Shown here in pieces: positions 13,616-25,959 of a stretch of DNA of 64,000 bases (within the stretch, counting starts at the first letter, position 1; every line of letters begins with the position of its first letter). This DNA comes from Maea johnstoni (Eukaryota > Annelida > Polychaeta > Spionida > Magelonidae), in the NCBI GenBank assembly GCA_963942565.1, contig OZ012684.1, positions 93,239,375 to 93,303,374 on the forward strand, given 5' to 3'. The notes under the pieces are model-generated. The model was not told where the DNA came from, did no database searches, and saw only the letters and a program-made list of their open reading frames with translations. A program made the translations under genes and the position numbers.

Positions 13616-13863
13616 ACGCCAAGAGTGTTTTCTAGTAGCTGCGGTAAGTGACTACTCGACCAGCCGGGGAATGCTATGCTGAGAGGCTACTAAATGTAAT
13701 CCTACCATCAAATCTCAATCTAGAGCATAGGACTGTGAGTGATATATTTAACTCTGGCACATATGATACTAAAACATTCAACACCAGGCCGGGTGGCTAG
13801 ATGTCTTCATACATAGGAAAACTAGAACAGACCTCGCTGGGTAGACGTAAGAAAGTATGTACC
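13616..13863. other. Spacer between two tandem arrays
   Basis: About 250 bp of non-repeated sequence separates the 76-bp array from the 1.78-kb array. No gene or motif is recognised. Confidence 0.6.
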
Positions 13864-15640
13864 GCACTAGTTCGGCGGCGTGGTCGGCAAATAATTGAAT
13901 AAATGTGCGGCGAGGGGAAGGGGGTAACTGTTTGTATTTGTATATGTATGTATGTGTGTATGTATGTATGTACGTACGTATGTATGACGTATAGAAATTC
14001 CATATTCCCTATAGCACAGAGTACTCATTGAGTCATATCTGTGGAACGGTTGTTTAGAATTGTGGCTTGACCGCCGCATCGCCTCTTGACCTTTTGATGA
14101 CCTTCTACGATCAGAATGCGTGAAAACATTGCCTAATTAGTGTGTAAGGCCAGTCGATTGAAAAACGATGATATTCGACTTTAAGGCCTCGTCCACAGTT
14201 TCAGAGTGTGTGCGCTCTGTGACAATTTTTCAACAGAAAATATTGAGCTCATAGTTATGCAATGTCAAAATTTTGAGGGAACCCGTGAAACAGTGTACAA
14301 TGCCATTGAGCTCCTAAACCCAATTTTCAAGCAGAAAATCAATTAAAACCCTCTGCTGCTCTGTATTAATGGATGTTGTGTAGTCGGATAGACGGATTAT
14401 CTCTAGACGAAATGCTCGGAGTTTAGTTATTCACCGGTAAGGCCATTACATCTATGTACAATACGGCTGTAGAAGGTTGGTGTTGGTTAGACCAACGAAC
14501 ATGGTGTGGCCGTTTCTAGTCTCTATGTCTATTTATTGTGGTGGTAAGTGAAAATTACCCAACAATACTGTATGTCCCTAGTGTACTAGTATATACTGTT
14601 TAACGATTTCATGTCAGTTCTTTTTGTTTGTATTTTTTTTGTTTTAATTAGTTCCATCTTTCGTTCGTATAATCTTTGAAACCACTCTCTCAGTTCTGTT
14701 CACGTATTTGTATTTCATATCCAAGTATATGATCACTTAACATCACATTACTTTACTAAAGTCACATATCTTATTGCAATCAAAATTCTCTGTATTGCCT
14801 GTCGATCTTTCTGATATTCAAACTTGCCTATCCTGACTTATCTTGTCATGATGTTGTGAAAGACCACGCGTCGTTTTAACCCCTTTGATGTTCATTGTGT
14901 GATAGGCTGTGAAGATGGAACTATCTAGGTCATGGTCGCCAGATAGGGACTCGGAGGAAGAGGAGCAGGAAGAGATATATAGGGCGATATGCACGCACAA
15001 GTACATATTTAAACATAGAAAAACGGTGTAACAAAAGGATAAACCAGAAGTTATAGTTATACAAATGAAATATAAGGAAACTTATAAGAAAAAATAAATA
15101 AAGTATGAATCATATTCTAAGGCATGTCCTGGTAACTCCCTTAGTGATGTAAGTACTGCCGAGAAAAGCACAGAATACAATGTGAACTTTGAGATACTGC
15201 GGACAACTTATTACTACTAAGCCTGTGTACTATTTTACTAGCGCTACACATTAAAATGTATTCTGAGAGTGTAAGAATGTTTTGAGTTTGAGATTTTGTT
15301 CAGTTTGAAAAGAGAGAGTAATCCTTTGATATTTTCATGATAGATTTCCATATGATACAGTTGCATGGGAAAACCTAAACCATTCAACAATGAAAACCTC
15401 AGCTCGACGGCAGTCGACGCAGTAAACACGTGGGTCATCAAATCGCCAAATAAGCCATGTGTTTTGTTGCAATCACCACTTTGAAAAACAAAACAACAAA
15501 ATACTCCGTGCTCATGAACTATACTTTGCTATTCCACACGTACAGAAAGCCTCTTTGATTGACATTTCGGCTTTCTAGACTTATGTACATTGGCCGCAGG
15601 TGTTGAGCGCAGCCATTCATACTATGAGGACACGTTATTC
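13864..15640. repeat. 1,777-bp tandem unit, copy 1
   Basis: First of three head-to-tail copies, beginning GCACTAGTTCGGCGGCGTGG and ending GAGGACACGTTATTC. By eye it matches copy 2 throughout. The unit carries a (TATG)n patch near its start, a GTTGGT-TAG-ACCAAC hairpin in the middle and only short open frames (70, 62 and 65 codons, minus strand) with no recognisable product. It looks like a non-coding macrosatellite. It could contain a diverged non-autonomous element, but I see no terminal repeats or target duplication. Confidence 0.95.
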
Positions 15641-17417
15641 GCACTAGTTCGGCGGCGTGGTCGGCAAATAATTGAATAAATGTGCGGCGAGGGGAAGGGG
15701 GTAACTGTTTGTATTTGTATATGTATGTATGTGTGTATGTATGTATGTACGTACGTATGTATGACGTATAGAAATTCCATATTCCCTATAGCACAGAGTA
15801 CTCATTGAGTCATATCTGTGGAACGGTTGTTTAGAATTGTGGCTTGACCGCCGCATCGCCTCTTGACCTTTTGATGACCTTCTACGATCAGAATGCGTGA
15901 AAACATTGCCTAATTAGTGTGTAAGGCCAGTCGATTGAAAAACGATGATATTCGACTTTAAGGCCTCGTCCACAGTTTCAGAGTGTGTGCGCTCTGTGAC
16001 AATTTTTCAACAGAAAATATTGAGCTCATAGTTATGCAATGTCAAAATTTTGAGGGAACCCGTGAAACAGTGTACAATGCCATTGAGCTCCTAAACCCAA
16101 TTTTCAAGCAGAAAATCAATTAAAACCCTCTGCTGCTCTGTATTAATGGATGTTGTGTAGTCGGATAGACGGATTATCTCTAGACGAAATGCTCGGAGTT
16201 TAGTTATTCACCGGTAAGGCCATTACATCTATGTACAATACGGCTGTAGAAGGTTGGTGTTGGTTAGACCAACGAACATGGTGTGGCCGTTTCTAGTCTC
16301 TATGTCTATTTATTGTGGTGGTAAGTGAAAATTACCCAACAATACTGTATGTCCCTAGTGTACTAGTATATACTGTTTAACGATTTCATGTCAGTTCTTT
16401 TTGTTTGTATTTTTTTTGTTTTAATTAGTTCCATCTTTCGTTCGTATAATCTTTGAAACCACTCTCTCAGTTCTGTTCACGTATTTGTATTTCATATCCA
16501 AGTATATGATCACTTAACATCACATTACTTTACTAAAGTCACATATCTTATTGCAATCAAAATTCTCTGTATTGCCTGTCGATCTTTCTGATATTCAAAC
16601 TTGCCTATCCTGACTTATCTTGTCATGATGTTGTGAAAGACCACGCGTCGTTTTAACCCCTTTGATGTTCATTGTGTGATAGGCTGTGAAGATGGAACTA
16701 TCTAGGTCATGGTCGCCAGATAGGGACTCGGAGGAAGAGGAGCAGGAAGAGATATATAGGGCGATATGCACGCACAAGTACATATTTAAACATAGAAAAA
16801 CGGTGTAACAAAAGGATAAACCAGAAGTTATAGTTATACAAATGAAATATAAGGAAACTTATAAGAAAAAATAAATAAAGTATGAATCATATTCTAAGGC
16901 ATGTCCTGGTAACTCCCTTAGTGATGTAAGTACTGCCGAGAAAAGCACAGAATACAATGTGAACTTTGAGATACTGCGGACAACTTATTACTACTAAGCC
17001 TGTGTACTATTTTACTAGCGCTACACATTAAAATGTATTCTGAGAGTGTAAGAATGTTTTGAGTTTGAGATTTTGTTCAGTTTGAAAAGAGAGAGTAATC
17101 CTTTGATATTTTCATGATAGATTTCCATATGATACAGTTGCATGGGAAAACCTAAACCATTCAACAATGAAAACCTCAGCTCGACGGCAGTCGACGCAGT
17201 AAACACGTGGGTCATCAAATCGCCAAATAAGCCATGTGTTTTGTTGCAATCACCACTTTGAAAAACAAAACAACAAAATACTCCGTGCTCATGAACTATA
17301 CTTTGCTATTCCACACGTACAGAAAGCCTCTTTGATTGACATTTCGGCTTTCTAGACTTATGTACATTGGCCGCAGGTGTTGAGCGCAGCCATTCATACT
17401 ATGAGGACACGTTATTC
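15641..17417. repeat. 1,777-bp tandem unit, copy 2
   Basis: Second copy, exactly the same length as copy 1 and with no difference that I noticed. Junctions on both sides are seamless, with no filler. The near-absence of differences implies very recent duplication or ongoing homogenisation. Confidence 0.95.
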
Positions 17418-19198
17418 GCACTAGTTCGGCGGCGTGGTCGGCAAATAATTGAATAAATGTGCGGCGAGGGGAAGGGGGTAACTGTTTGTATTTGTATATG
17501 TATGTATGTGTGTATGTATGTATGTACGTACGTATGTATGACGTATAGAAATTCCATATTCCCTATAGCACAGAGTACTCATTGAGTCATATCTGTGGAA
17601 CGGTTGTTTAGAATTGTGGCTTGACCGCCGCATCGCCTCTTGACCTTTTGATGACCTTCTACGATCAGAATGCGTGAAAACATTGCCTAATTAGTGTGTA
17701 AGGCCAGTCGATTGAAAAACGATGATATTCGACTTTAAGGCCTCGTCCACAGTTTCAGAGTGTGTGCGCTCTGTGACAATTTTTCAACAGAAAATATTGA
17801 GCTCATAGTTATGCAATGTCAGAATTTTGAGGGAACCCGTGAAACAGTGTACAATGCCATTGAGCTCCTAAACCTAATTTTCAAGCAAAAAATCAATTAA
17901 AACCCTCTGCTGCTCTGTATTAATGGATGTTGTGTAGTCGGATAGACGGATTATCTCTAGACGAAATGCTCGGAGTTTAGTTATTCACCGGTAAGGCCAT
18001 TACATCTATGTACAATACGGCTGTAGAAGGTTGGTGTTGGTTAGACCAACGAACATGGTGTGGCCGTTTCTAGTCTCTATGTCTATTTATTGTGGTGGTA
18101 AGTGAAAATTACCCAACAATACTGTATGTCCCTAGTGTACTAGTATATACTGTTTAACGATTTCATGTCAGTTCTTTTTGTTTGTATTTTTTTTGTTTTA
18201 ATTAGTTCCATCTTTCGTTCGTATAATCTTTGAAACCACTCTCTCAGTTCTGTTCACGTATTTGTATTTCATATCCAAGTATATGATCACTTAACATCAC
18301 ATTACTTTACTAAAGTCACATATCTTATTGCAATCAAAATTCTCTGTATTGCCTGTCGATCTTTCTGATATTCAAACTTGCCTATCCTGACTTATCTTGT
18401 CATGATGTTGTGAAAGACCACGCGTCGTTTTAACCCCATTGATGTTCATTGTGTGATAGGCTGTGAAGATGGAACTATCTAGGTCATGGTCGCCAGATAG
18501 GGACTCGGAGGAAGAGGAGCAGGAAGAGATATATAGGGCGATATGCACGCACAAGTACATATTTAAACATAGAAAAACGGTGTAACAAAAGGATAAACCA
18601 GAAGTTATAGTTATACAAATGAAATATAAGGAAACTTATAAGAAAAAATAAATAAAGTATGAATCATATTCTAAGGCATGTCCTGGTAACTCCCTTAGTG
18701 ATGTAAGTACTGCCGAGAAAAGCACAGAATACAATGTGAACTTTGAGATACTGCGGACAACTTATTACTACTAAGCCTGTGTACTATTTTACTAGCGCTA
18801 CACATTAAAATGTATTCTGAGAGTGTAAGAATGTTTTGAGTTTGAGATTTTGTTCAGTTTGAAAAGAGAGAGTAATCCTTTGATATTTTCATGATAGATT
18901 TCCATATGATACAGTTGCATGGGAAAACCTAAACCATTCAACAATAAAAACCTCAGCTCGACGGCAGTCGACACAGTAAACACGTGGGTCATCAAATCGC
19001 CAAATAAGCCATGTGTTTTGTTGCAATCACCACTTTGAAAAACAAAACAATAAAATACTCCGGCCGTACTTATGAATTATACTTTGCTATTCCACACGTA
19101 CAGAAAGCCTCTTTGATTGACATTTCGGCTTTCTAGACTTATGTACATTGGCCGCAGGTGTTGAGCGCAGCCATTCATACTATGAGGACACGTTATTC
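17418..19198. repeat. 1.78-kb tandem unit, copy 3 (diverged)
   Basis: Third copy, 4 bp longer because of a change near 19063. It has roughly a dozen visible differences from copies 1 and 2, mostly single-base. Beyond its end the sequence departs from the unit, so the array stops here. Copy 3 is therefore the older or terminal unit, and copies 1 and 2 share the most recent event. Confidence 0.93.
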
Positions 19199-20201
19199 AG
19201 TATCTCTGCTCCAAACGTTCAAAGAAAGAATTCATGCGTAATGCATTACATCCGGAAATATTGCAAACTTAAAAAATGAAATTGAAAACACATGTTTATA
19301 AATCAGGTGATATTCAGGAGCAATATCAGAAACGTCATCATATGCATGATGACGCTGATGGCTGACGGACGAGCACCACGCCAACACATAGCTATAGAAA
19401 GAGGTCAACGGGATGGTTGATACTCAGCCAATAAACTATCTTCAGAAGACCATAGTTCTGTATTTTACCTGACTGGACACTTTTATGCCCTCATTAGGAT
19501 TTGATGGTCAAATCAAAGTTTAATAATCCTCTTGCAGAGGTTAAGGCATGACCCTGGAGAGCGATCGTTGGTGGGATCTATTTCTCCTGCCTCACTAGCC
19601 TGGCTCTCACTTGCCCGCAGGCCTCTCGCGCTCCTTCCCTCCCAAACATCATTCTAGCCCCACAGCAGCCCCTATATACAGCATGGTTATCATGCTCTCT
19701 CAGGCTGAGAACGAGGGACCTTCACAAAGTACCTAAAGCTGAAGAAAGGATGTGATTGACATGTTTGCATAACTACCACGTCAAGGAATACATAGATAAA
19801 CAGTTCTCGTCAATTAAAATGTTTTTGAGTTATTATTTTCTCTTTCTAGTTGCCAAGTGGCCACCCTCTCTGGGTGTGTTATATGTTCTGATAATAACCT
19901 GCTCAGTAAAGTGGCTGTTACATTCTCCCCCTCTGCTGTTAAAATGTACACAAACTGATAATAGAGAAAAAATATTTTACATGATATTGACTTCATGATA
20001 AAATGAGGAAAGTGATATGGAAAACATATCAGTAAAATAGTCGGGTTATTCATCTGTCTTTTTAACAATAGAAGTTGGCTGTTCCACCCCCTCTGAATAT
20101 GGCAGCAGCATTTCAATATGTAATTTGGGTATGATTAGTTCAATTTGTTAACAAATTTGCTGTTGTTTTTGGCAATTGATAGAATGCGAATTGATCACGA
20201 G
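19199..20201. other. Unassigned non-coding DNA
   Basis: AT-rich sequence with no recognised gene. Two frames of 80-100 codons overlap on opposite strands near 19.8-20.1 kb without domain evidence. Confidence 0.55.
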
Positions 20202-20318
20202 TGGTAGTAGATTGTGGCCATACAGTGCTCTCCCAGTCAGCAGCCAAAACCTTGCCCTAGGGGCTCGTTTTTTGACTGCTGACTGGGCCGGGCACTGTAT
20301 GGCCGCAATCTCCTACCA
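20202..20318. repeat. Near-palindromic hairpin element (~117 bp)
   Basis: Arms at about 20202-20250 and 20267-20318 are inverted copies with roughly 90% match by eye (CCATACAGTGC, CCCAGTCAGCAG and their complements), around a short CCTAGGGG-containing loop. The size and structure fit a foldback MITE or a hairpin RNA source. No target duplication is obvious. Confidence 0.7.
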
Positions 20319-21876
20319 CCCTAGACTAGCTCCTAGTCTATGATTTCATTAGATTATGCTTTTCTCTGTTCTAATCTCTATCATTTGGTGTTAGTTCCTG
20401 TGGCTTGTGATAGATGGCACCATGGGTGGGCACACTGGTCAGTCAGAACCATAGACTAGTACCAAACATTGACCTAGATATGGTCCCTATGCTTAAGGTA
20501 TAGGAGGGTATAGCAAATTTGCTATACTCATTAGTATTCTAATTTTCCCTGGAAGCACCCATTGAAACCAGCGAAGCACCCATTGAAGCCAGCGTTGCTA
20601 TAGAGGCCCTGCCAACTGGATCTCTTGATTTTGCACACCTCATTAGCAACACTCATCATGATCATGCTTATGACCCTACTACAACATTTGGGGAGGCATA
20701 AATGGGTTTCAAGACACCTTTTAAAGGATGCAGAGGTTCATACATCCATACATACGCAGCTTATAATTTTCCGAATGACACCTTCATGAAAGGGGCCTTT
20801 AACAGATTATCTTCTATAAGAGCTCCCTCATTCTCAAGCCCTGCATCCAGTGTCTTACCCAAGAATTGGAAAACAGGGGGTCAAAACTGAGGATATATAT
20901 GTCAACTACTTTAAAATTACCCTGATGATACATACCCTCAATTCCTCTGGATCTCATACTTCCTAATGCTTCATCAAAGTATGCTCAGTCCCTTATATTT
21001 GTCCCTTATATTTGTAATAGCATACTTTCCAGTTACTCTATCATACTTGTTTTAGATGTTGGCATGTATACCAAGGTAAAGAATATTTCACTTTTTTTTA
21101 TTGACATGGTGGGTACATTTTTGCGAAGAAAGATATGTTGGTCTGTGTATACCATTGCAAATACCTCACCTAAAAACAAGTAATACATTAATTCAATATT
21201 CATCTTCTAAAGTTCTCTTGTAAGACACCCGGACCCAAGTAAACAGACCTCACAGCTACTGATCTAGCTGATGGTCAGATGCTCAGTCAGCTGTGGAACA
21301 AGGGGTGCTAGCTTCCCTGCTGGGGCAGCTTCACCATCTTGCATAAATTTACATATTGCCATGTAGGGTCGTAAACCAAGTTTGGGACTAGGCCAAGAAA
21401 TCCAAATGAACCCATGCTGGCCACCTGGTGAGGTAATATAGAACTAAATATGGGTAGCAATCTTATAATGTTATATAAACATAAGGTAAGTGATTAAAGA
21501 CAAATAAATAAATTTCTTGGCCTTAGGACTAGGCTACTACCACCCGTGATCAATTCCTACATTAGTTCCTATGACGAGAAAGAATGACGCCTTCTTTAAC
21601 AAACACATCATCTCGCTTTGTGCATATTTCCATAGCCAGGTTTCCCTGACATTAATTGAGGTGCTTGAGATGATGGTGGCACAATGGCCAATTCGATGAG
21701 AATGTCTGTCGTTATATGCTGTTACTGATATATGCATACGACCAGAATTCTACAAATTAATACCATTCGTGCAGGCGTGATGCATAGATACAAAATTATA
21801 AAACCAATTATGGGGGATAGAGCGAGGAAACAATCTGTAAGAAACAAAAAAACTGTTTCGCTTGGCCTTGTTGAGT
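20319..21876. other. Unassigned DNA, possible decayed coding fragments
   Basis: The plus-strand sequence at about 20.55-21.0 kb translates into stretches with protein-like composition but no recognised family. No splice sites or start support a host gene. A decayed mobile element is the likeliest reading. Confidence 0.4.
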
Positions 21877-22061
21877 GACGAGCTAGTCGCCATGTTGTTG
21901 GTGGGACAGGGGCAGCAGTAGCCATAGGGCTAATCCGCTCTACAGTATTGCCCTATTGAGGGGGGACGAGCTAGTCGCCATGTTGTTGGTGGGACAGGGG
22001 CAGCAGTAGCCATAGGGCTAATCCGCTCTACGGTATTGCCCTATTGAGGGGGGGGGGGGGG
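21877..22061. repeat. 87-bp tandem duplication plus poly-G
   Basis: GACGAGCTAGTCGCCATGTT and the following ~70 bp occur twice in a row, almost identical (one visible difference, CTACAG versus CTACGG). The second copy ends in a 14-16 bp G run. Confidence 0.9.
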
Positions 22062-22520
22062 GTGCTGCCTCCCCAATAGAACATCTGATACCAGAGCTGG
22101 ATTAGAGAATCCAGAGCCTCAAGCTAGACATGACCGAGCAGGCACCGCTACCATCTCGTGGAACATGACACGTGAGGCAGCAGACCCTATGCATACCTCA
22201 GGCAAAGTTCCTACTTCTTATCATCATCAATAGAAATAAGAGAACTCAAGGCAATTGAGCTTACGTTGGCTTAGAACCTCTCTTACAGGGTGCCGCTGCA
22301 GTATGCCTGATGGGAATTGAAGGATTGTCTATACTTATAGAGATCAGACCTACATCCTGATATCAAGTATTTCAAACATGTTATTTATTGGATCTTGTCT
22401 GTCCATCATGCCTTTCATGTCAACAATTTATGAATAAATGGGCTATTCACAGATGCACCATTCCTATATCTAAGTTGAATACATACTGGGCAAGAAAGCA
22501 ACCAGCACCAACAACGGTAG

Positions 22521-22900
22521 TTATGTAATGTTTATTGACCATTTACTATGAAATTATAAATACATAGACACATGTGAGAGTGGTATCAACAAAGGCAAAT
22601 AAGGAAAAGGAGTGAAAATATGGACATTAGTAAACTGAGATAGCATCATTGAACAATATGTACAAGATCCTACAAAACTACACGGTAAATCTTACATAAC
22701 ACAGCAAATTATATTCTAGTTGGAGTCGCTTCAAGCACTCTGATGGCAAAACTATAGATACTAAGAGTTCTGTTGAGGGCTGGCTCATTGACAACTGATT
22801 TCCTGGGAGTCTTTCCAAACATAAGCCGCAGTTATCATGCCTCATGACATTTTGCGGCTGCAGACACGCCTGTACGATCTGGCTCATACACGGCATAAGT
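22521..22900 (-). mobile_element. Degenerate LINE 3' end
   Basis: On the minus strand the stretch ends in GGTCAATAAACATTACATAA, the same terminal motif as other LINE ends in the window. The upstream minus-strand translation is only weakly protein-like. I read it as the 3' UTR and perhaps the last codons of a decayed non-LTR element. The 5' limit is approximate. Confidence 0.35.
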
Positions 22901-24942
22901 TACACACGCCTAGTCTGGGATAGCACATTGTCTTCATCATCAAGTATGGGCTGAATGGCAGTTGGATTTACGGCCAAACTTCTTTGCAATTTGACAATTT
23001 TTTTTATTGAAATAGGTTGTAAATTGTCTTACATTTCCTGACCCATTAAAACCCCGAGAGTAAAAATGTTTTGACATATATTCGCATAGAAAGACATTCT
23101 ACTTGATGGATAAAATAATTCAGTTTCCGATTTCTTTCAAATATGCGATAACGAGGTACTCTTGGTCAAAGAGCTTTCCGACCATATATACACTTAAGTT
23201 GCGAATGGTTCAAGTTCAAAGCCATGCTGAGATGAGTTAAACGCGTGCGTTCTTGGCATAAGTTGGTCCAGTCACTCAATAGGTGGCGCTGGCGGCGATG
23301 GTGAAGAGGTAGCCAAACCGCGGCGGCCGTGTTGCCAAGAGATGGGAGGAGGGGGCAGCCAGCTCTCGTGGGTTTAACTCTATCTTTATGACTTCACCTT
23401 ATGCTGACAGCAGCCTGCCAGCCAGCCAGGCAGGCAGTCTTCTGATAAGTAGATTTCGCTGAATGCTAATCGTATTAGTCATAGCCTAGTATTGAGGCTG
23501 GTATCTAGGATGATCATAAGTTATCTTGTAATTTGTTTTAGGACTATTTCATCGTCTATATACTATGCAGTCTGTCCAGGCTCAACGTGTTTACGTAAGC
23601 CTTCATCCATATTTGTTTTACTGGGATTTCATTGCAATGACAAGAAAATAATAAAATAAACTACGTAAATTCTCCTCCGAATTAAGTCAGGCTGAGCATC
23701 TAGACTTGTAATGCAAAGTGTGACATCAATTGCAATTTGTAATATTTCGAATAGAATTGCGTACAAATCGACTTCCCGGACCACGTGTCTGGACTTCTCA
23801 CTGTTTGGTATAAAGCAAGCCCCTGTCCGAACAGTGAGCATGAGGACACTCTTCGCCAGCGTGGTCATTTTGATCAGAGTGACGTATGTATGTATGTATG
23901 AGTTTTTATTTACTGAAAATGTACACTTCCAAAACCACACAAAAATATAATTAATAGAACAAAAGTAATTCGAAAAGGTTAATATCATGTACGTGTATTG
24001 AATTAGTTCATCCACACTGTGATAATTATTCACGATAAACATGAAATAGACGCATAACGTTTCTTGATTAGTATTAACAGACAAATTCAGTAATTGTCCT
24101 TATTTGGAGTCGCGTAAGTCTTCACCAAATAAGACGACCAGTTTGGACTTGTTATAATGACCATCCAATTCCCGATCTCTCCCTGACCAGAGACTACTTT
24201 CATATGTATCCTATCAATCCATCTCATTGCCCTACACCAAATGCTTTACGTCATGAAAGGGTACGGAATTCAGTCAAGACTAGAGACATGTATGAATGCA
24301 GTTCTCCTGCATAACTTTCCGTTTAATCGCATTCTTCTGTTCTACAATCGATAACATGTATATATTACTTTTTTGTTTCTTTTACAAGTTCATATTTTTT
24401 GTTTATTTCATATTTTGAGTATGCTTTTGTAAATCCTTTTACAGCCATTAAGCATACATACATTCGTGAGCTTACTTTTTCTAAAACAAACTGCATATAG
24501 TAAGTAAACATACATACATTCCTAGGTGGTTCGTGAAAATACTTTTCTAAAACAAACTGCACACATCCTCCCAATATCCGGCGTCCATGACATGGAAGCA
24601 GGACTTGCAGATTTAGTCATCCCAGCTATGCCACACCTTAGCACCGAGGGCAGAGACGAGAGTGGACCAGGTCTGGCTGCCGTCACGCAGGGTATGGTAG
24701 CCAGGGCTCGACCCTTCCAATGCTAAAGCTACTTTTGTCCAAAGCAGAAGAATGCAACGATGTTTGAAAACCATATAAACCTTGCCATGTTGGTATTCAT
24801 TAGATAGCACTCGCCGAGTACTCTCAGATAAGTACCCATATGTCATGGTTTCAGTCATGTTCCAGCTTTTTTGCATCATTTTGTTTCGGTAAAATTAGCC
24901 ACCTGCAGCATAAGGGTTAAGGGGTTTAAATGGTAGCCTTAC
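22901..24942. other. Unassigned DNA; possible intron or 3' region of the signal-peptide gene
   Basis: A GC-rich patch lies at 23279-23380, and a 151-codon minus-strand frame at 23629-24084 has no recognised domain. If the signal-peptide exon at 24943-25097 is real, this DNA is its first intron or holds its next exon. I could not identify a convincing acceptor plus coding exon. Confidence 0.4.
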
Positions 24943-25097
24943 CTGTGTGTGAGGTTGTGTGTTGTGGTGCTGGCGCAGGCTGCAGGGATACTACAGGCCA
25001 GCAGTAGTGTGAGTAGTGCTGACAACACGGCCAGGACAGTCCCCGTGTTCATATCCAAGGCTCGGCCTCGTGTCGTCCACATCTTACACGGCATCAT
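24943..25097 (-). CDS. Putative first coding exon of a secreted protein (partial gene)
   Basis: On the minus strand an ATG at 25052 opens 36 codons plus two bases and ends in CACAG|GTAAGG, a consensus splice donor (phase 2). The product starts MNTGTVLAVLSALLTLLLAC and continues to an Ala-Cys-Ala site before STTTHNLTH, so it looks like a classical signal peptide with cleavage around residue 27. Three further in-frame ATGs lie upstream (25082, 25094, 25097) and would add a basic n-region, so the start is undecided; the interval given uses the outermost. The exon sits in a GC-rich, CpG-containing block (about 24.95-25.45 kb) that could be its promoter. No downstream exon could be identified, so the protein family is unknown. 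A chance hydrophobic frame is possible, but signal peptide plus donor in the right place makes a real exon more likely than not. Confidence 0.5.
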
Positions 25098-25450
25098 GGG
25101 CAGCAATTAAACGAACGATGCTGATCCTCACTCTCTCGCTCCTTCTGTGCCCTCCCTCTCTCAATACTTATGTGCCAGGTAAGGGCTGCTCCCTCCCCTC
25201 GCAGTGCCACTGCTGTGCCAGGTAATGGTTGCTCCCTGCTGGGGTGCTGATGACGAGGGTTGTTAGTGCTGATAGTGCCAATCCCGGATGTGGGCGTCTC
25301 ACCTGAATCACATCCTAGCTCCCACTGCCGCCCGCTGCCAAGTACAGCACTGGTATAGCCAGCAGCGCCAGCACGCCGCCGCCGCCGCAGAGGATTGGGG
25401 TGGCCTGGTTTTCTCGGGGAAGTGTACCGGAGGAAATAGACGGAGGGGTA
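25098..25450. promoter_or_regulatory. GC-rich, CpG-containing promoter-like block
   Basis: This stretch is clearly richer in G+C than its surroundings, has many CpGs and includes a GCC run near 25378. It lies immediately upstream of the putative minus-strand signal-peptide exon. No TATA box was recognised. It also holds two near-repeats of GTGCCAGGTAA about 46 bp apart (25173 and 25216), which look like duplicated splice donors on the plus strand. Confidence 0.35.
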
Positions 25451-25659
25451 AATATCTCGTCAACTTTTCATTGCACCTTGCCAGTTTCCATGTTCGATGT
25501 CTAGCCAGATTTGTTACATCAAGGCGTTGATATTCCCGCACAACGGGCTCGGAACAACCGAACAGATTCATACCAACGGCAGTAGAGCATTAGCGAGTTT
25601 CATTCAATTTTAACTTTTCGGGATGAGATATAGGTGGCGCCATCATTAAATTGGTTTAT

Positions 25660-25912
25660 TTTCTTTCCACAAAAGAACGGTGGTGAAAATAAAGTTTTTT
25701 TATTTCTCTCCCCCCAAAATAGTAGTGAATATAAAGTGTGTTTTTTCTCTCCACCCAAAAAGTTGTGAAAATTAAGTGTTTTTTATATTTTCTATGAAAA
25801 TACAAAGTTTTTTTTTATTTTCTCTCCCCCAAAAACGGTCGTGAAAATAATGTTTTTTATATTCTCTCCCCCAAAACGGTCGTGAAAATAAAAACAATTT
25901 TATTTGCTCTTA
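25660..25912. repeat. Imperfect tandem repeat, ~45-60 bp unit
   Basis: Five or so degenerate units contain CTCTCCCCCAAAA, a GTGAAAATAAA-like core and a T-rich run. The units differ by indels in the T tracts. No coding potential. Confidence 0.8.
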
Positions 25913-25959
25913 AACACTTGGTCCATCTTATATTATTATCATTATTATTATTATTATTA

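Noticed and set aside
23629-24084. A 151-codon minus-strand gene
   Set aside because: No recognised domain or codon-use signal, and it is not linked by good splice sites to the signal-peptide exon.
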